From contig NZ_JANWGH010000003.1 of the NCBI RefSeq assembly GCF_024919275.1, positions 533,677 through 597,676 of the forward strand: a stretch of DNA of 64,000 nt, in the 5' to 3' direction. The translations under genes were made by a program, and so were the position numbers. This DNA is from Algoriphagus limi. GTDB taxonomy: Bacteria > Bacteroidota > Bacteroidia > Cytophagales > Cyclobacteriaceae. The notes beneath the pieces were generated by a model. That model saw only the letters and a list, made by a program, of their open reading frames with translations, did not search any database and was not told the DNA's origin. Shown here in pieces: positions 52,501 through 60,558 of this stretch. Position 1 is the stretch's first letter. Each line of letters opens with the position of its first letter.

Positions 52501-55019
52501 GACACGAAAACTTTGTCCCCACTATCTGAAAATTCCAAACCATAGACTTCCCCATCACAGCCCAAATCTAACAGGGCATATTCGGTGAGTTCTCCTGTGT
52601 CAGCATTAAAATCAAAGATTTCTAAGCGATTACAACCTCCCTCAGAAATGGTTACAGCCACTTTTTCTCCATCAGGACTGAATTTCATAGCTCCCACGCC
52701 AGCATTGAATCCATGATTGCTTCCTACAGAACTAAATACAGGTTGCCCAATTCCTTCTGTGGATACAGGATAGGCCCGGAAGGTATTATTTCCTAATTCA
52801 TGAAAAAGAACCCAAGTGGTATCTCCATTGACCAAGGCAGCTGATTGCTCAGTGGATGGACTGAACAGAAAATTGTCTTTCGTTACAACATTACCAACTC
52901 CTGAGGGATTTTCAGCTTTGATGTCGATGAGGGAGAATTTCACCTCATTGGTGCCATTGGCAGTGGCTTGTGTTGTAAATAAATAATATAAGGTTGGTTC
53001 TTCGGGAACAGCTACGGCGATCACGGATTGGGATGAAGTATTATCACCTCCTATATTATCTCCGTTTTCCATCAAATCACCATTTAGGTCCCAGACAGAT
53101 TCACCGTCAGTAAAGAATAAAACTTCACCACTGGAATCTGTAATAGTCGTTGTACCTGCTGGGATATTTTGAGGGTGAGGTGAATCAATAGGTCTTGGAA
53201 CAGGGACAGTCTCATCATCCGGGTCCGGATTAAAGTTCAAGCCGGCTCCATTTCCGAAATACCAGATCCCATTACTCTGATCCTGTAAATCCCAAACTTT
53301 TACATCAATTTCAGCATAGGCATAGCAGCTGGAATTTGGTTCACGAACAAGTACCCAATAAGTCCCAGGTAAACATACTTCGTTTTCCTGTCGACTAGTC
53401 CAGCCTTCATCTTTATAATTGGACCAGAAGTACTCGTACTGATCCATATTTCCTCCTGGAGCCTCTCCATCCTGCTGACCAGCAGCGTTTTGAGCTTGAA
53501 GAAGAGCCCCGATATCCACGCATTGTCCCTCACAAATCGTGGTGTCCGCAGGAGTGAAATCCGCTTCAAGATTATTTTCGGTAAGGGTAATGTCACGTGT
53601 TACAGGGACGGATTGTCCATCCGCAAACGTGACGGTCAAAGTCACCGAGATAGATTGCTCTTGAGTTGCATCAGCTGGAACCAAGAAGTGCTCTTGGGTG
53701 TAATCTGCTGGAACAGGGTTTCCCTCAGAATCTGTCAAAGGAGGGTTGAATTCCCAATTGAAAGAAACCGGCTGATAATTTTCCGGAAGAATTTCACTTA
53801 TAAGTTGGACAGGATTATTTGCACAAGGTTCATCTGGAGTCCATGTAAAATCAACTGTAGGGCTGATATCCGCATTCGGACCAAAAACAGGGAAGATGGT
53901 TCCGCAAAAATCCGTGCCTGTAAATGGATCTATATCGACGGTAATCGCTGCTAAATCCTCTTCATTTGGATTTTCAACCTTCCCCATCAATTGAGGTCCC
54001 CCATCTACTTCCTCATATAGAAAATACAATTCTCCATCGGGTCCCACTTTCATGTCATAAATGTTGGATGGGGCCGGGTCTAAAGGAATTACTTCAGGAG
54101 TAGCCGAAAGATCCGAAGTAGGAACTCGGAGTAATTCATTTCCTCTGGAGAAGTAAATAAAATTCCCATCCGGTGAAAATACTGCTCCCTCTATTGGAGC
54201 AGCTCCTCCGCTATTTGATATAGTGCGAGGGTTTCCAAAGTTCCCGGTAGAGGTATTGAAATCTAAAACTAGGATATCATCTCCCGGATCTTCAGGAATT
54301 AAAATCAATTCACCTCGATCAGGATCAAAAACAATGGCTTTTGGGGTAAAAGGGATAGCTTCGGTATCTGTTTGAGTGAAATCACCAGCAGTTGCCTCCA
54401 ATCTCCTCGCTATAAGATTTCCTCCATCGAAACTTATTAAATAAGAAGGAGAAGCTGGGGTTTTAACGACTAGAATGGCCCCCTGAGCGTTTCCTACTAC
54501 TTGGTCTTGTTCGGTGATTTCACCTAGGGGACGTTCATTTCCAGTAGCCTGTCCCGGGGCGTTCATGTCGATTAAGGAATAGAGAAGTTGACCCGCTGGA
54601 GAAACATAAAAAAGGTAAAATAACTTATCCCCATCAGGCTCGTAACTCAGAAAACCGGTAGCCACTTGCTGACGGGTGTCAATTGGACCATTGAGATTAC
54701 CGACTTGTCCTTGAATAGGTGAGGCACTGTAATCATAGACGATGGAGCCATTCGAATAGAAGAGAGGTTGACCTGTAATAGGGTCAATGGCAAGAGCATT
54801 GCTAAACTTATCGATGATAACAGTTCCGGGAAGTGTCTGAACCGAAGGATTTTCTCCCTTACCAAAAGACAAATAATTGTTTTCTGCACTTCCTTCACAA
54901 TAACCAAAAATCCATTCGTTATCATTAAAGCCTTGACCAAATCCAGTTTGGACAAGCCCAAATCCAAAAAAGAGGATGAAAAAAAGCGTGATATGTATGG
55001 AATGCGGTCTGCTTTTCAT
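49506..55019 (-). CDS. Giant T9SS type B surface protein with two beta-propeller-like domains, 1837 aa
   Basis: The signal peptide ends about residue 28. Residues about 30-390 look like a beta-propeller (NEWIFGYCEGSAENNYLSFG start, repeated DGDKLFYLF/DGNFIYFS/DGELYFLY blades). A PKD-like stretch follows (about 395-580), then a second propeller-like domain opening IWYFGNGAGLNF near residue 590. From about residue 985 on it matches the whole plan of the two shorter neighbours, ending in a CHU_C sorting domain (VIFPTGVVLGDEN, EVFVFNRWGELIFHC). Probably a gliding or adhesion component delivered by the type IX system with help from PorP/SprF. Ligand unknown. Confidence 0.9.
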   Translation of the reverse strand: MKSRPHSIHITLFFILFFGFGLVQTGFGQGFNDNEWIFGYCEGSAENNYLSFGKGENPSVQTLPGTVIIDKFSNALAIDPITGQPLFYSNGSIVYDYSASPIQGQVGNLNGPIDTRQQVATGFLSYEPDGDKLFYLFYVSPAGQLLYSLIDMNAPGQATGNERPLGEITEQDQVVGNAQGAILVVKTPASPSYLISFDGGNLIARRLEATAGDFTQTDTEAIPFTPKAIVFDPDRGELILIPEDPGDDILVLDFNTSTGNFGNPRTISNSGGAAPIEGAVFSPDGNFIYFSRGNELLRVPTSDLSATPEVIPLDPAPSNIYDMKVGPDGELYFLYEEVDGGPQLMGKVENPNEEDLAAITVDIDPFTGTDFCGTIFPVFGPNADISPTVDFTWTPDEPCANNPVQLISEILPENYQPVSFNWEFNPPLTDSEGNPVPADYTQEHFLVPADATQEQSISVTLTVTFADGQSVPVTRDITLTENNLEADFTPADTTICEGQCVDIGALLQAQNAAGQQDGEAPGGNMDQYEYFWSNYKDEGWTSRQENEVCLPGTYWVLVREPNSSCYAYAEIDVKVWDLQDQSNGIWYFGNGAGLNFNPDPDDETVPVPRPIDSPHPQNIPAGTTTITDSSGEVLFFTDGESVWDLNGDLMENGDNIGGDNTSSQSVIAVAVPEEPTLYYLFTTQATANGTNEVKFSLIDIKAENPSGVGNVVTKDNFLFSPSTEQSAALVNGDTTWVLFHELGNNTFRAYPVSTEGIGQPVFSSVGSNHGFNAGVGAMKFSPDGEKVAVTISEGGCNRLEIFDFNADTGELTEYALLDLGCDGEVYGLEFSDSGDKVFVSYRNGGPGIEEFTIRAVNDEDDPDAATCPSCFGNASTRPQIESCILSNRNTVSGTGGLDLGALQIGPDGNVYVAVVGSNQIGQILVGAGCNSTSSFNQDSVEPMPGTTNLGLPSFAQLGGSSIPEPALAGPPRLCLDPDEGATALFEGGGEPDIDSYFWTITHEDGTVILQDFGGPGDQFQTLEQIFDTPGLYTVNLNVTRCATPDYYDASLEIQIDAPPTLTLESDITLCSGNPVELTAIEGYDPSEGLYDFLWTNSAGQVFGDENSNTITVDEESIYTVEVTYRLPDGLSDEEAALFETCPATAEVFVGPAFEFDINQDAQEVCYEDLIINFAPDTPISGEWYYEQNQDGNPVLIGEFFELALNISSLPGPGDYEIIFITEDPILEGCTVEKRVDLIVNELPLFTATQSNPATGCATADGKFEISMQGNASTVTIQETGDIFNNVNAGDVIPIQNLLPGIYTIETENNFGCTYVGTVTVENNNPPVEYTFTVTSTDETCGPSGVEPGSITISFDNVIPSGGSYVITRQGDGQEFTGSLPNQASFDVQVPYGDYAVEILAPTNCSIPDPDIYTIAQKFTVNFSVPTDFTACESFTFQPEPSENISFTLLDNAGNPINPDGDGNFTITQSGLYTMRGEDPTGENCPLEIPINATITQPIQFQLDGPIVDCQAGVAYEAVLTNADPADVLFLWKDDLGVIVGRQQRFVPPREGDYSLEVQPASGAQCQGNSIPFTAIVLDEDVEVELDVTPFCGEVTSTTILVSADLTNVANIEWYSVQGGTRTRIPQFDDLPIVEVNQEGTYEVILRSAAGCDIGRASGLVVRSTIIPPVVPTGFTICAVEGVTTSIDPGDYDNYAWILNGEVVSNEAIFTPSLPGVYEVIVSDNLGCEYVETFEVFEDCDLKVIFPTGVVLGDENRNFVIYANEYIDEAEVFVFNRWGELIFHCSHENLEPAQPFCPWDGQVNGKLVPNGTYAVVVKFTSRDQNLTEQQVKAITIIQ

Positions 55020-55031
55020 ATTTTTCCAACT

Positions 55032-55071
55032 GCTTTCTAAAACAAGCTTATCACTAAAACGTTTTAGAAGC
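55032..55071. promoter_or_regulatory. Nested inverted repeats in the divergent gap
   Basis: A perfect 14-bp palindrome CTAAAACGTTTTAG (55054-55067) overlaps a longer dyad TTCTAAAAC (55035-55043) with GTTTTAGAA (55061-55069). It lies in the 83-bp gap between the giant surface-protein gene and the divergent PorP/SprF gene, so an operator or a 5' UTR hairpin is possible. Confidence 0.5.
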
Positions 55072-55102
55072 TGACTGAGTACTCAAATAAACGAACAATT
55101 CC

Positions 55103-56149
55103 TTGTTACTGTCTTCTCTGAAACTTGTTTTTTTTGTGGGAATGCTTTTGGCATTATCGGGACGGGCTTTTGCTCAGGATCCGCAATATAGCCAATATTA
55201 TGCTGCCCCATTGTATCTCAACCCTGCGATGGCAGGAGGAGAACTCACAGGTAGAGTAGGCTTCAACTACCGGAATCAATGGCCGAGCATCGATGCCCAG
55301 TTCACTACCTTTTCTGCATTTTATGATACTTATCTTCCTAATAATAACATTGGACTAGGAGTCCATGTGATGCAGGATACTGAAGGAGCTTCAAAACTTC
55401 GATCTACAAGTATTTCTGGAATGGCTTCTTATGAATTGAAATTGGGACAGAATTCCTATTTCCGTCCGGGATTTCAAGCGACATATATTCGAAGAGAGAT
55501 TGGTTTTTATGAGAATTTGGTTTTTGCCAATGAAATCAATCCCAATGATCCTTTCGGTCCTTTGCTTCCAGGTACAGATATCCCCGGATTGGGAGATCCA
55601 GTAAGCATGCTTTCTCTTTCGGTAGGCGGATTGTTCTTTACAGAAAATTTCTGGCTGGGATTATCTGCTCATCATGTGAATCAGCCTAATCAGTCCTTTG
55701 TGGATGGATTAAGCCCACTTCCTGCTAAGTTTTCACTTCATGGAGGTTACAGAATTCCATTGGGAGAGGGAAGTTATCGTGGAGATTTTACCCATGCACG
55801 TAAACAAAGATCTTTGACTCCGACATTCAATTACAAGCGTCAAGGACCATTCGAACAATTGGACGTGGGAGCCTATTTTTATGTAGAGCCTATTGTATTT
55901 GGTTTATGGTATAGAGGCCTTCCTTACAAGCCAGTAAATAATCAAAGTAATCGGGACGCAATCGTAATGATGGTGGGAGTTAACCTGCTAAATGGTTTGA
56001 ATATTGGCTATAGTTTCGATTATACTGTTTCCCAATTGGGAATTCAATCCGGTGGAGCACACGAACTCAGTGTATCCTGGACCCTTCCAAACAGCTATCA
56101 AGGCAAGCCTTTGCGAAGGGATACTGTTTTACCTTGTCCAAAATTTTAA
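55103..56149 (+). CDS. PorP/SprF family type IX secretion membrane protein
   Basis: A 348-residue outer-membrane protein. The mature N-terminus DPQYSQYYAAPLYLNPAMAG is the family hallmark, and strand-rich sequence follows to the end. In Flavobacterium, SprF is needed for secretion of the CHU_C-type adhesin SprB, so the neighbouring giant protein is its likely client. The start is inferred as TTG at 55103, which gives a full signal peptide ending RAFAQ; an in-frame stop lies at 55088-55090, and the first ATG (55142) would cut into the signal. Confidence 0.92.
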   Translation: MLLSSLKLVFFVGMLLALSGRAFAQDPQYSQYYAAPLYLNPAMAGGELTGRVGFNYRNQWPSIDAQFTTFSAFYDTYLPNNNIGLGVHVMQDTEGASKLRSTSISGMASYELKLGQNSYFRPGFQATYIRREIGFYENLVFANEINPNDPFGPLLPGTDIPGLGDPVSMLSLSVGGLFFTENFWLGLSAHHVNQPNQSFVDGLSPLPAKFSLHGGYRIPLGEGSYRGDFTHARKQRSLTPTFNYKRQGPFEQLDVGAYFYVEPIVFGLWYRGLPYKPVNNQSNRDAIVMMVGVNLLNGLNIGYSFDYTVSQLGIQSGGAHELSVSWTLPNSYQGKPLRRDTVLPCPKF

Positions 56150-56158
56150 AATCTGTAC

Positions 56159-57391
56159 ATGAGTCCGGAGAATTTAAAATACCTACTCGTAGGTGTGTTG
56201 ATCTTTGGTTTTTTGGTAGAGAAAATCCTCAGTTTTCTAAATGTCAAGCAGCCAATACCTGCTATTCCAAAGACCCTCTTAGAATATTTGAGTCAGGATA
56301 AACTGAAAGAATCCAAAGCTTATCAACTCGAAAATTTCCGCTTTGGCCTTATTTCAGGAGTATTTTCTTTCGTGTTGACGCTTTTGTTTATTTGGAATGG
56401 CTGGTTTGGAGCGATCGATACCTGGGTAGGTACTTATTTCGAAAATCCGCTAATTCATTCGGTAGCCTTTTTCGCTTTGATTTTCATTGGCTCAGATATT
56501 ATAAGCTTGCCTTTTGACTATTACAGTACCTTCGTGATCGAAGAAAAATATGGTTTTAACAAAACCACTTTTCAGACTTTCTTCAGTGATAAACTCAAAG
56601 GATATGTTCTTAGTCTTTTGATAGGAGGAGGGCTATTGCTTGTTTTTTTGGGGTTAATTCATAAAATGGGCCCCCACTTTTGGTGGATATTTTGGTTGGT
56701 GGCTGCTGCTTTTATGATTCTGATTAACCTATTTTACACTGCTTGGATTTTGCCCTTATTCAATAAACTCACACCCCTTGAGGATGGAGAACTTAAGCAA
56801 AAGATTATTCATTATGCCAAATCCGTGTCCTTCCCCTTGGATAATATTTTCGTGATGGATGGGAGCAAGCGTTCTGCAAAAGCAAATGCCTTTTTTTCCG
56901 GTTTTGGTAAAAGAAAGAAAGTGGTCCTTTATGATACTTTATTGGATCAGCATCCACCGGATGAGTTGGTTGCAGTATTGGCGCATGAAATTGGACACTA
57001 CAAAAAGAAGCATATCATTTTGGGAATGATTACTTCGATTTTACAAGTTGGATTGCTTCTTTTTCTGCTTTCCCAATTTATTTTCAGTGAAACTATGAGT
57101 CTGGCTCTTGGTGGGCAGGAATGGTCAGCCCAGCTGAATATTATTGGCTTTACAATGCTTTTTTCTCCGATTTCTATGGTTATCGGTATAGGGATGAATT
57201 GGCTGAGCCGAAAAAATGAATTTGAAGCAGATGCTTTTGCTAGGGAAACTTTTGCGGGAAAGCCTTTGGCGGAAGCCCTAAAAACCCTTTCCGTAAAAAC
57301 ATTGAGCAATATTAATCCTCATCCTTTCTATGTTTTCGTGAATTATTCTCATCCGCCATTGCTTCAAAGGTTACAGAGGCTAGAAAGCTAA
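56159..57391 (+). CDS. M48 metallopeptidase, STE24/CAAX protease 1-like
   Basis: A 410-residue multi-pass membrane protease. The zinc motif is HEIGH (His276, Glu277, His280), with the third ligand in NEFEADAFA about 75 residues on. Membrane segments flank it, including one at about 5-22, and the FNKLTPLEDGEL region between segments matches STE24. Bacteria lack CAAX prenylation as a rule, so its substrates are probably misfolded or lipid-linked membrane proteins. It follows porP/sprF after 9 bp, so the two are likely co-transcribed. Confidence 0.92.
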   Translation: MSPENLKYLLVGVLIFGFLVEKILSFLNVKQPIPAIPKTLLEYLSQDKLKESKAYQLENFRFGLISGVFSFVLTLLFIWNGWFGAIDTWVGTYFENPLIHSVAFFALIFIGSDIISLPFDYYSTFVIEEKYGFNKTTFQTFFSDKLKGYVLSLLIGGGLLLVFLGLIHKMGPHFWWIFWLVAAAFMILINLFYTAWILPLFNKLTPLEDGELKQKIIHYAKSVSFPLDNIFVMDGSKRSAKANAFFSGFGKRKKVVLYDTLLDQHPPDELVAVLAHEIGHYKKKHIILGMITSILQVGLLLFLLSQFIFSETMSLALGGQEWSAQLNIIGFTMLFSPISMVIGIGMNWLSRKNEFEADAFARETFAGKPLAEALKTLSVKTLSNINPHPFYVFVNYSHPPLLQRLQRLES

Positions 57392-57464
57392 ATGAATGAG
57401 AAAAGAAGAAAGGAAATCATAACAAGATTTTTTATCTTCAAATCTTTTCAATAGCTCAGAACCT

Positions 57465-58343
57465 ATGCAAGACCTTGCCGATTTTCATTACCCTATTACT
57501 AATCTGTTTCCTCAGCCTAAAACTGCCTCCGATTGGGATCAATATCGCCTCAGTACGGAGCAGATTGAATTTTTTGAAGAGAATGGATATATAGCAGGAA
57601 TCAAGCTTTTGGATGAAAAGCAGATCGAAGCTCTAAAAATAGCATTGGATGAGGTCATGGATCCCAAGCATCCGCTTCATCATCTGTTTCATGAATTTCA
57701 CAGTAATGAATCCGGTGACCCAAACAAAGTGCTTTTTCATTCCTTGGGACACTGGCGGATTGTTGAGGCATTTCATGATGTGATTTGGAATCCGGCTTTT
57801 CGCATGGTTGCCTCACAGTTGCTTGGTGGAAGGGCTGTTCGCTTTTGGCATGATCAGCTTTTTTGCAAACCTGCCCATCATGGAGGGAATGTCGCCTGGC
57901 ATCAGGATTATAGTTATTGGACCAGGACGATCGAGATGCAGCATCTGACTTGCTGGTGCGGTTTGGATGATGCCACAGAAGAAAACGGTTGTCTCCAATA
58001 CGTGCCAGGTTCACATCGCTGGGGACTTTTAGAAAAACCGGCCCTTGCTGGAGAAATGGATGGTTTGATGGCCATGATGACAGAAGCCCAAAAAGCCAAC
58101 TTCAAGCCGGTACCCATTCCCTTGAAAGCCGGTTATGCAGCTTTTCATCATCCACTTTTAGTGCATGGGAGCTTTGCCAATTATTCAGACAGGTCCCGAA
58201 AAGCCTTTGTCCTGAATGTATTTGCTGATGGTACCGTATCCAATACTGATGAACCACTTTTGGAAGGAGTTCCTGTGATTCCAAAAGGACATAAAATGGA
58301 AGGGAAGTTTTTTCCGCTGATTTTTGATCCTAAGAAGTTGTAA
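57465..58343 (+). CDS. Phytanoyl-CoA dioxygenase (PhyH) family protein
   Basis: An Fe(II)/2-oxoglutarate oxygenase of 292 residues. The metal triad is visible as His146 and Asp148 in AWHQDYSYW and His234 in LLVHGS, with the 2-oxoglutarate Arg in SDRSRKAF (Arg243 or Arg245). The cupin core GLDDATEENGCLQYVPGSH is standard. Bacterial members act on many small molecules and no substrate can be named. Confidence 0.9.
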   Translation: MQDLADFHYPITNLFPQPKTASDWDQYRLSTEQIEFFEENGYIAGIKLLDEKQIEALKIALDEVMDPKHPLHHLFHEFHSNESGDPNKVLFHSLGHWRIVEAFHDVIWNPAFRMVASQLLGGRAVRFWHDQLFCKPAHHGGNVAWHQDYSYWTRTIEMQHLTCWCGLDDATEENGCLQYVPGSHRWGLLEKPALAGEMDGLMAMMTEAQKANFKPVPIPLKAGYAAFHHPLLVHGSFANYSDRSRKAFVLNVFADGTVSNTDEPLLEGVPVIPKGHKMEGKFFPLIFDPKKL

Positions 58344-58490
58344 GGTTGTAAGGTTTTAAGGTTCAAAAGTAGCGTTAACTGTAGCTTCTGAATTTTTATA
58401 GATCTTATAGGAATTTAAAATTTCATTGATTCAATCAGGAATAGTTAAAATTAAGGCTGGATTCTATTTTAAACCTTCACTTCTCCTTAG

Positions 58491-58523
58491 TTTCGTAATT
58501 CGTATTTCGTAAATCCTAATTCG
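58491..58523 (+). repeat. CGTAAATCGT-type intergenic repeat, copy before the DUF808 gene
   Basis: TTTCGTAATTCGTATTTCGT starts at 58491 and is followed by AAATCCTAATTCG. It ends two bases before the ATG at 58526 and is the fourth member of the family seen at 8686, 12341 and 12432. A run of TTGTAAGG-like words (58337-58365) occurs earlier in the same gap. Confidence 0.55.
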
Positions 58524-58525
58524 AC

Positions 58526-59395
58526 ATGGCTTCTGGATTATTTGCATTATTTGATGATATCGCAACCTTGATGGATGATGTGGCTACAATGACCAAGGTG
58601 GCGGCAAAGAAAACCTCCGGGATTTTAGGAGATGATTTGGCGGTAAATGCTGAAAAAGCCTCAGGTTTTGTACCGGATCGGGAATTGCCGGTTTTGTGGG
58701 CTATAACAAAAGGCTCCCTGCTCAATAAACTGATCATACTTCCTGTTGCTTTTCTTTTGAGTGCATTTCTTCCTGTAGCGGTCACCATTATTTTGCTTTT
58801 GGGAGGTTTGTATTTGGCCTATGAAGGGGCGGAAAAAATATTGGAGTTTTTTATTCCTCACCAGCAACATCAACAGGTCAATTTGCAAGAAGAGGTAACT
58901 CAGGATCAGGTTTTGGCACATGAAAAAACAAAAATAAAATCTGCGATTACCACGGATTTTATACTCTCTGTAGAAATTGTAATCATCGCATTAGGAACTG
59001 TGGTCGATCAGTCGCTGAGCACTCAAATAGTGGTGGTTTCCATCATTGCTTTGCTTGCTACAGTAGGAGTTTATGGTTTGGTGGCTTTGATCGTTCGAAT
59101 GGATGAGTTTGGTTACAAATTGATCGCACTCAATCCTGAAGATGATACCATTTCAGATAAGATTGGTCGCTTTTTAGTAAGGGCTCTTCCAGTGGTAATT
59201 CGAGTGATCGGGTACATTGGTACCATCGCTTTGCTCTTGGTTTCGGGAGGGATTTTTACACACAATATTGATTTTCTGCATCATTTATTCCCTTCATGGC
59301 CTGGAATCATTAAGGATTTTATCTTAGGGTTAGGAGTAGGATTTATCACACTTTTAGTAATTTCTGCTTTCAAAAAAATCTTTTCCAAAAAATAA
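58526..59395 (+). CDS. DUF808 family inner-membrane protein (YedI-like)
   Basis: A 289-residue protein that begins MASGLFALFDDIATLMDDVA, the DUF808 signature, followed by KKTSGILGDDLAVNAEK. About four or five hydrophobic segments follow, with a cytoplasmic-looking charged loop (about 105-140) rich in His and Gln. Function in E. coli YedI is unknown. It lies upstream of the ThuA-like gene by 6 bp, so the two are likely in one operon. Confidence 0.9.
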   Translation: MASGLFALFDDIATLMDDVATMTKVAAKKTSGILGDDLAVNAEKASGFVPDRELPVLWAITKGSLLNKLIILPVAFLLSAFLPVAVTIILLLGGLYLAYEGAEKILEFFIPHQQHQQVNLQEEVTQDQVLAHEKTKIKSAITTDFILSVEIVIIALGTVVDQSLSTQIVVVSIIALLATVGVYGLVALIVRMDEFGYKLIALNPEDDTISDKIGRFLVRALPVVIRVIGYIGTIALLLVSGGIFTHNIDFLHHLFPSWPGIIKDFILGLGVGFITLLVISAFKKIFSKK

Positions 59396-59401
59396 TCTCC
59401 C

Positions 59402-60406
59402 ATGACCCGGATAAGCCTGCTTTGCTCGATTTTGCTTCTTTTCTTTATTTCTAATCTCTCGATGGGACAGCAGTTCCTCCAGTTTGAAGGGGATAAAGGT
59501 CCGGGAAAAGGAAAGCATATCGTGCTAGTAGCTGGAGATGATGAATATCGGTCAGAGGAATCCATGCCTATGTTGGGTAAGATTCTGGCCCATCGATATG
59601 GATTTAAGACTACTGTCCTATTTCCAATCGATCCTGCAACGGGAGATGTAGTACCGAATTATCAAAACAATATTCCCGGTTTGGAACATTTGGAATCAGC
59701 GGATTTAATGATCATGCTGATTCGTTTTCGGGAATTGCCGGATGAACAAACCCAATACATCGAAAACTTTTTAAAAGCAGGTAAACCTATTATCGGCTTG
59801 CGAACGTCTACCCACGCCTTTGCCTATCAAAAGAATAAGGAGTCCAAGTTTGCAAAGTGGGATTGGATGAGTAAAGCCGAAGGATGGGAAAGAGGTTTCG
59901 GACAGCGGATTTTTGGAGAAACTTGGGTTAATCATCATGGTATTCATGGAAAAGAAGGGACCCGGGCTTTGGTAGATGGAGTTGGGCTACAAAATGATCA
60001 TCCGGTGCTTCGGGGAGTTCAGGATATTTGGGGAGCTTCAGATGTGTATGGAATCAAACACCTTCCAGAAGAGGCTAAAGTGCTTTTATATGGTCAAAGT
60101 ACAGCCGGAATGGCTTCGGATGCTCCCGTGATTTGGAAAAAAGCCATCATGCCTATTGCTTGGACAAAACCCTATCAAATCGAAGGAGGTTCACCGGGAA
60201 TAGCTTTTGCGTCTACTTTAGGTGCTTCGTTGGATTTTCAAAGTGAGGATCTCAGAAGATTAATTGTCAATGCATCTTTTTGGCTATTGGGAATGTCTGA
60301 TGAAATTACCCCAGATTTGAATGTGGATTACGTTGGAGCATATAATCCCACCATGTTTGGTTTCGATACCTTCCGAAAGGGAATGCGCGTAGCGGATTTT
60401 AAGTAG
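59402..60406 (+). CDS. Exported ThuA-like domain protein
   Basis: A 334-residue protein with a signal peptide (hydrophobic core ending NLSMGQQ). The ThuA/glutamine-amidotransferase-like fold is suggested by HIVLVAGDDEYRSEESMPML (residues near 38-57), ADLMIMLIRFRELPDEQ and the GLRTSTHAF loop; there is no catalytic Cys. Such proteins occur with sugar-degrading clusters in Bacteroidota, but no such genes are near here. Function is unknown. Confidence 0.82.
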   Translation: MTRISLLCSILLLFFISNLSMGQQFLQFEGDKGPGKGKHIVLVAGDDEYRSEESMPMLGKILAHRYGFKTTVLFPIDPATGDVVPNYQNNIPGLEHLESADLMIMLIRFRELPDEQTQYIENFLKAGKPIIGLRTSTHAFAYQKNKESKFAKWDWMSKAEGWERGFGQRIFGETWVNHHGIHGKEGTRALVDGVGLQNDHPVLRGVQDIWGASDVYGIKHLPEEAKVLLYGQSTAGMASDAPVIWKKAIMPIAWTKPYQIEGGSPGIAFASTLGASLDFQSEDLRRLIVNASFWLLGMSDEITPDLNVDYVGAYNPTMFGFDTFRKGMRVADFK

Positions 60407-60464
60407 AAGAACTTTTATGACATTTTTGGGTTGATCTTTGGGTTTATTCAAATCCGCAGAATTA

Positions 60465-60478
60465 CTGATATATATCAG
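60465..60478. promoter_or_regulatory. Perfect palindrome upstream of ppsA
   Basis: CTGATATATATCAG is a 14-bp perfect palindrome 81 bp before the ATG used here. A hairpin, GCTCCTA/TAGGAGC (60484-60506), follows it. Either could be an operator or, for the hairpin, a terminator of the upstream gene, but no T tract follows. Confidence 0.4.
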
Positions 60479-60558
60479 AAAATGCTCCTAAAAAGGTCAT
60501 AGGAGCTTATTCATGAGATGGTTAGGTTAAGGTTTGTTTGAATAAAACCCAGTCTGCC

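Noticed and set aside
53490..53954. A 154-codon ORF antisense to the giant surface-protein gene
   Set aside because: It has unusual composition and no domain, and is a shadow of a well-supported gene.
42340..55019. Repeated blocks suggesting a CRISPR array or tandem DNA repeats
   Set aside because: The repetition is at protein level (Ig/PKD modules, CHU_C domains) and the DNA is not a spacer-repeat pattern.
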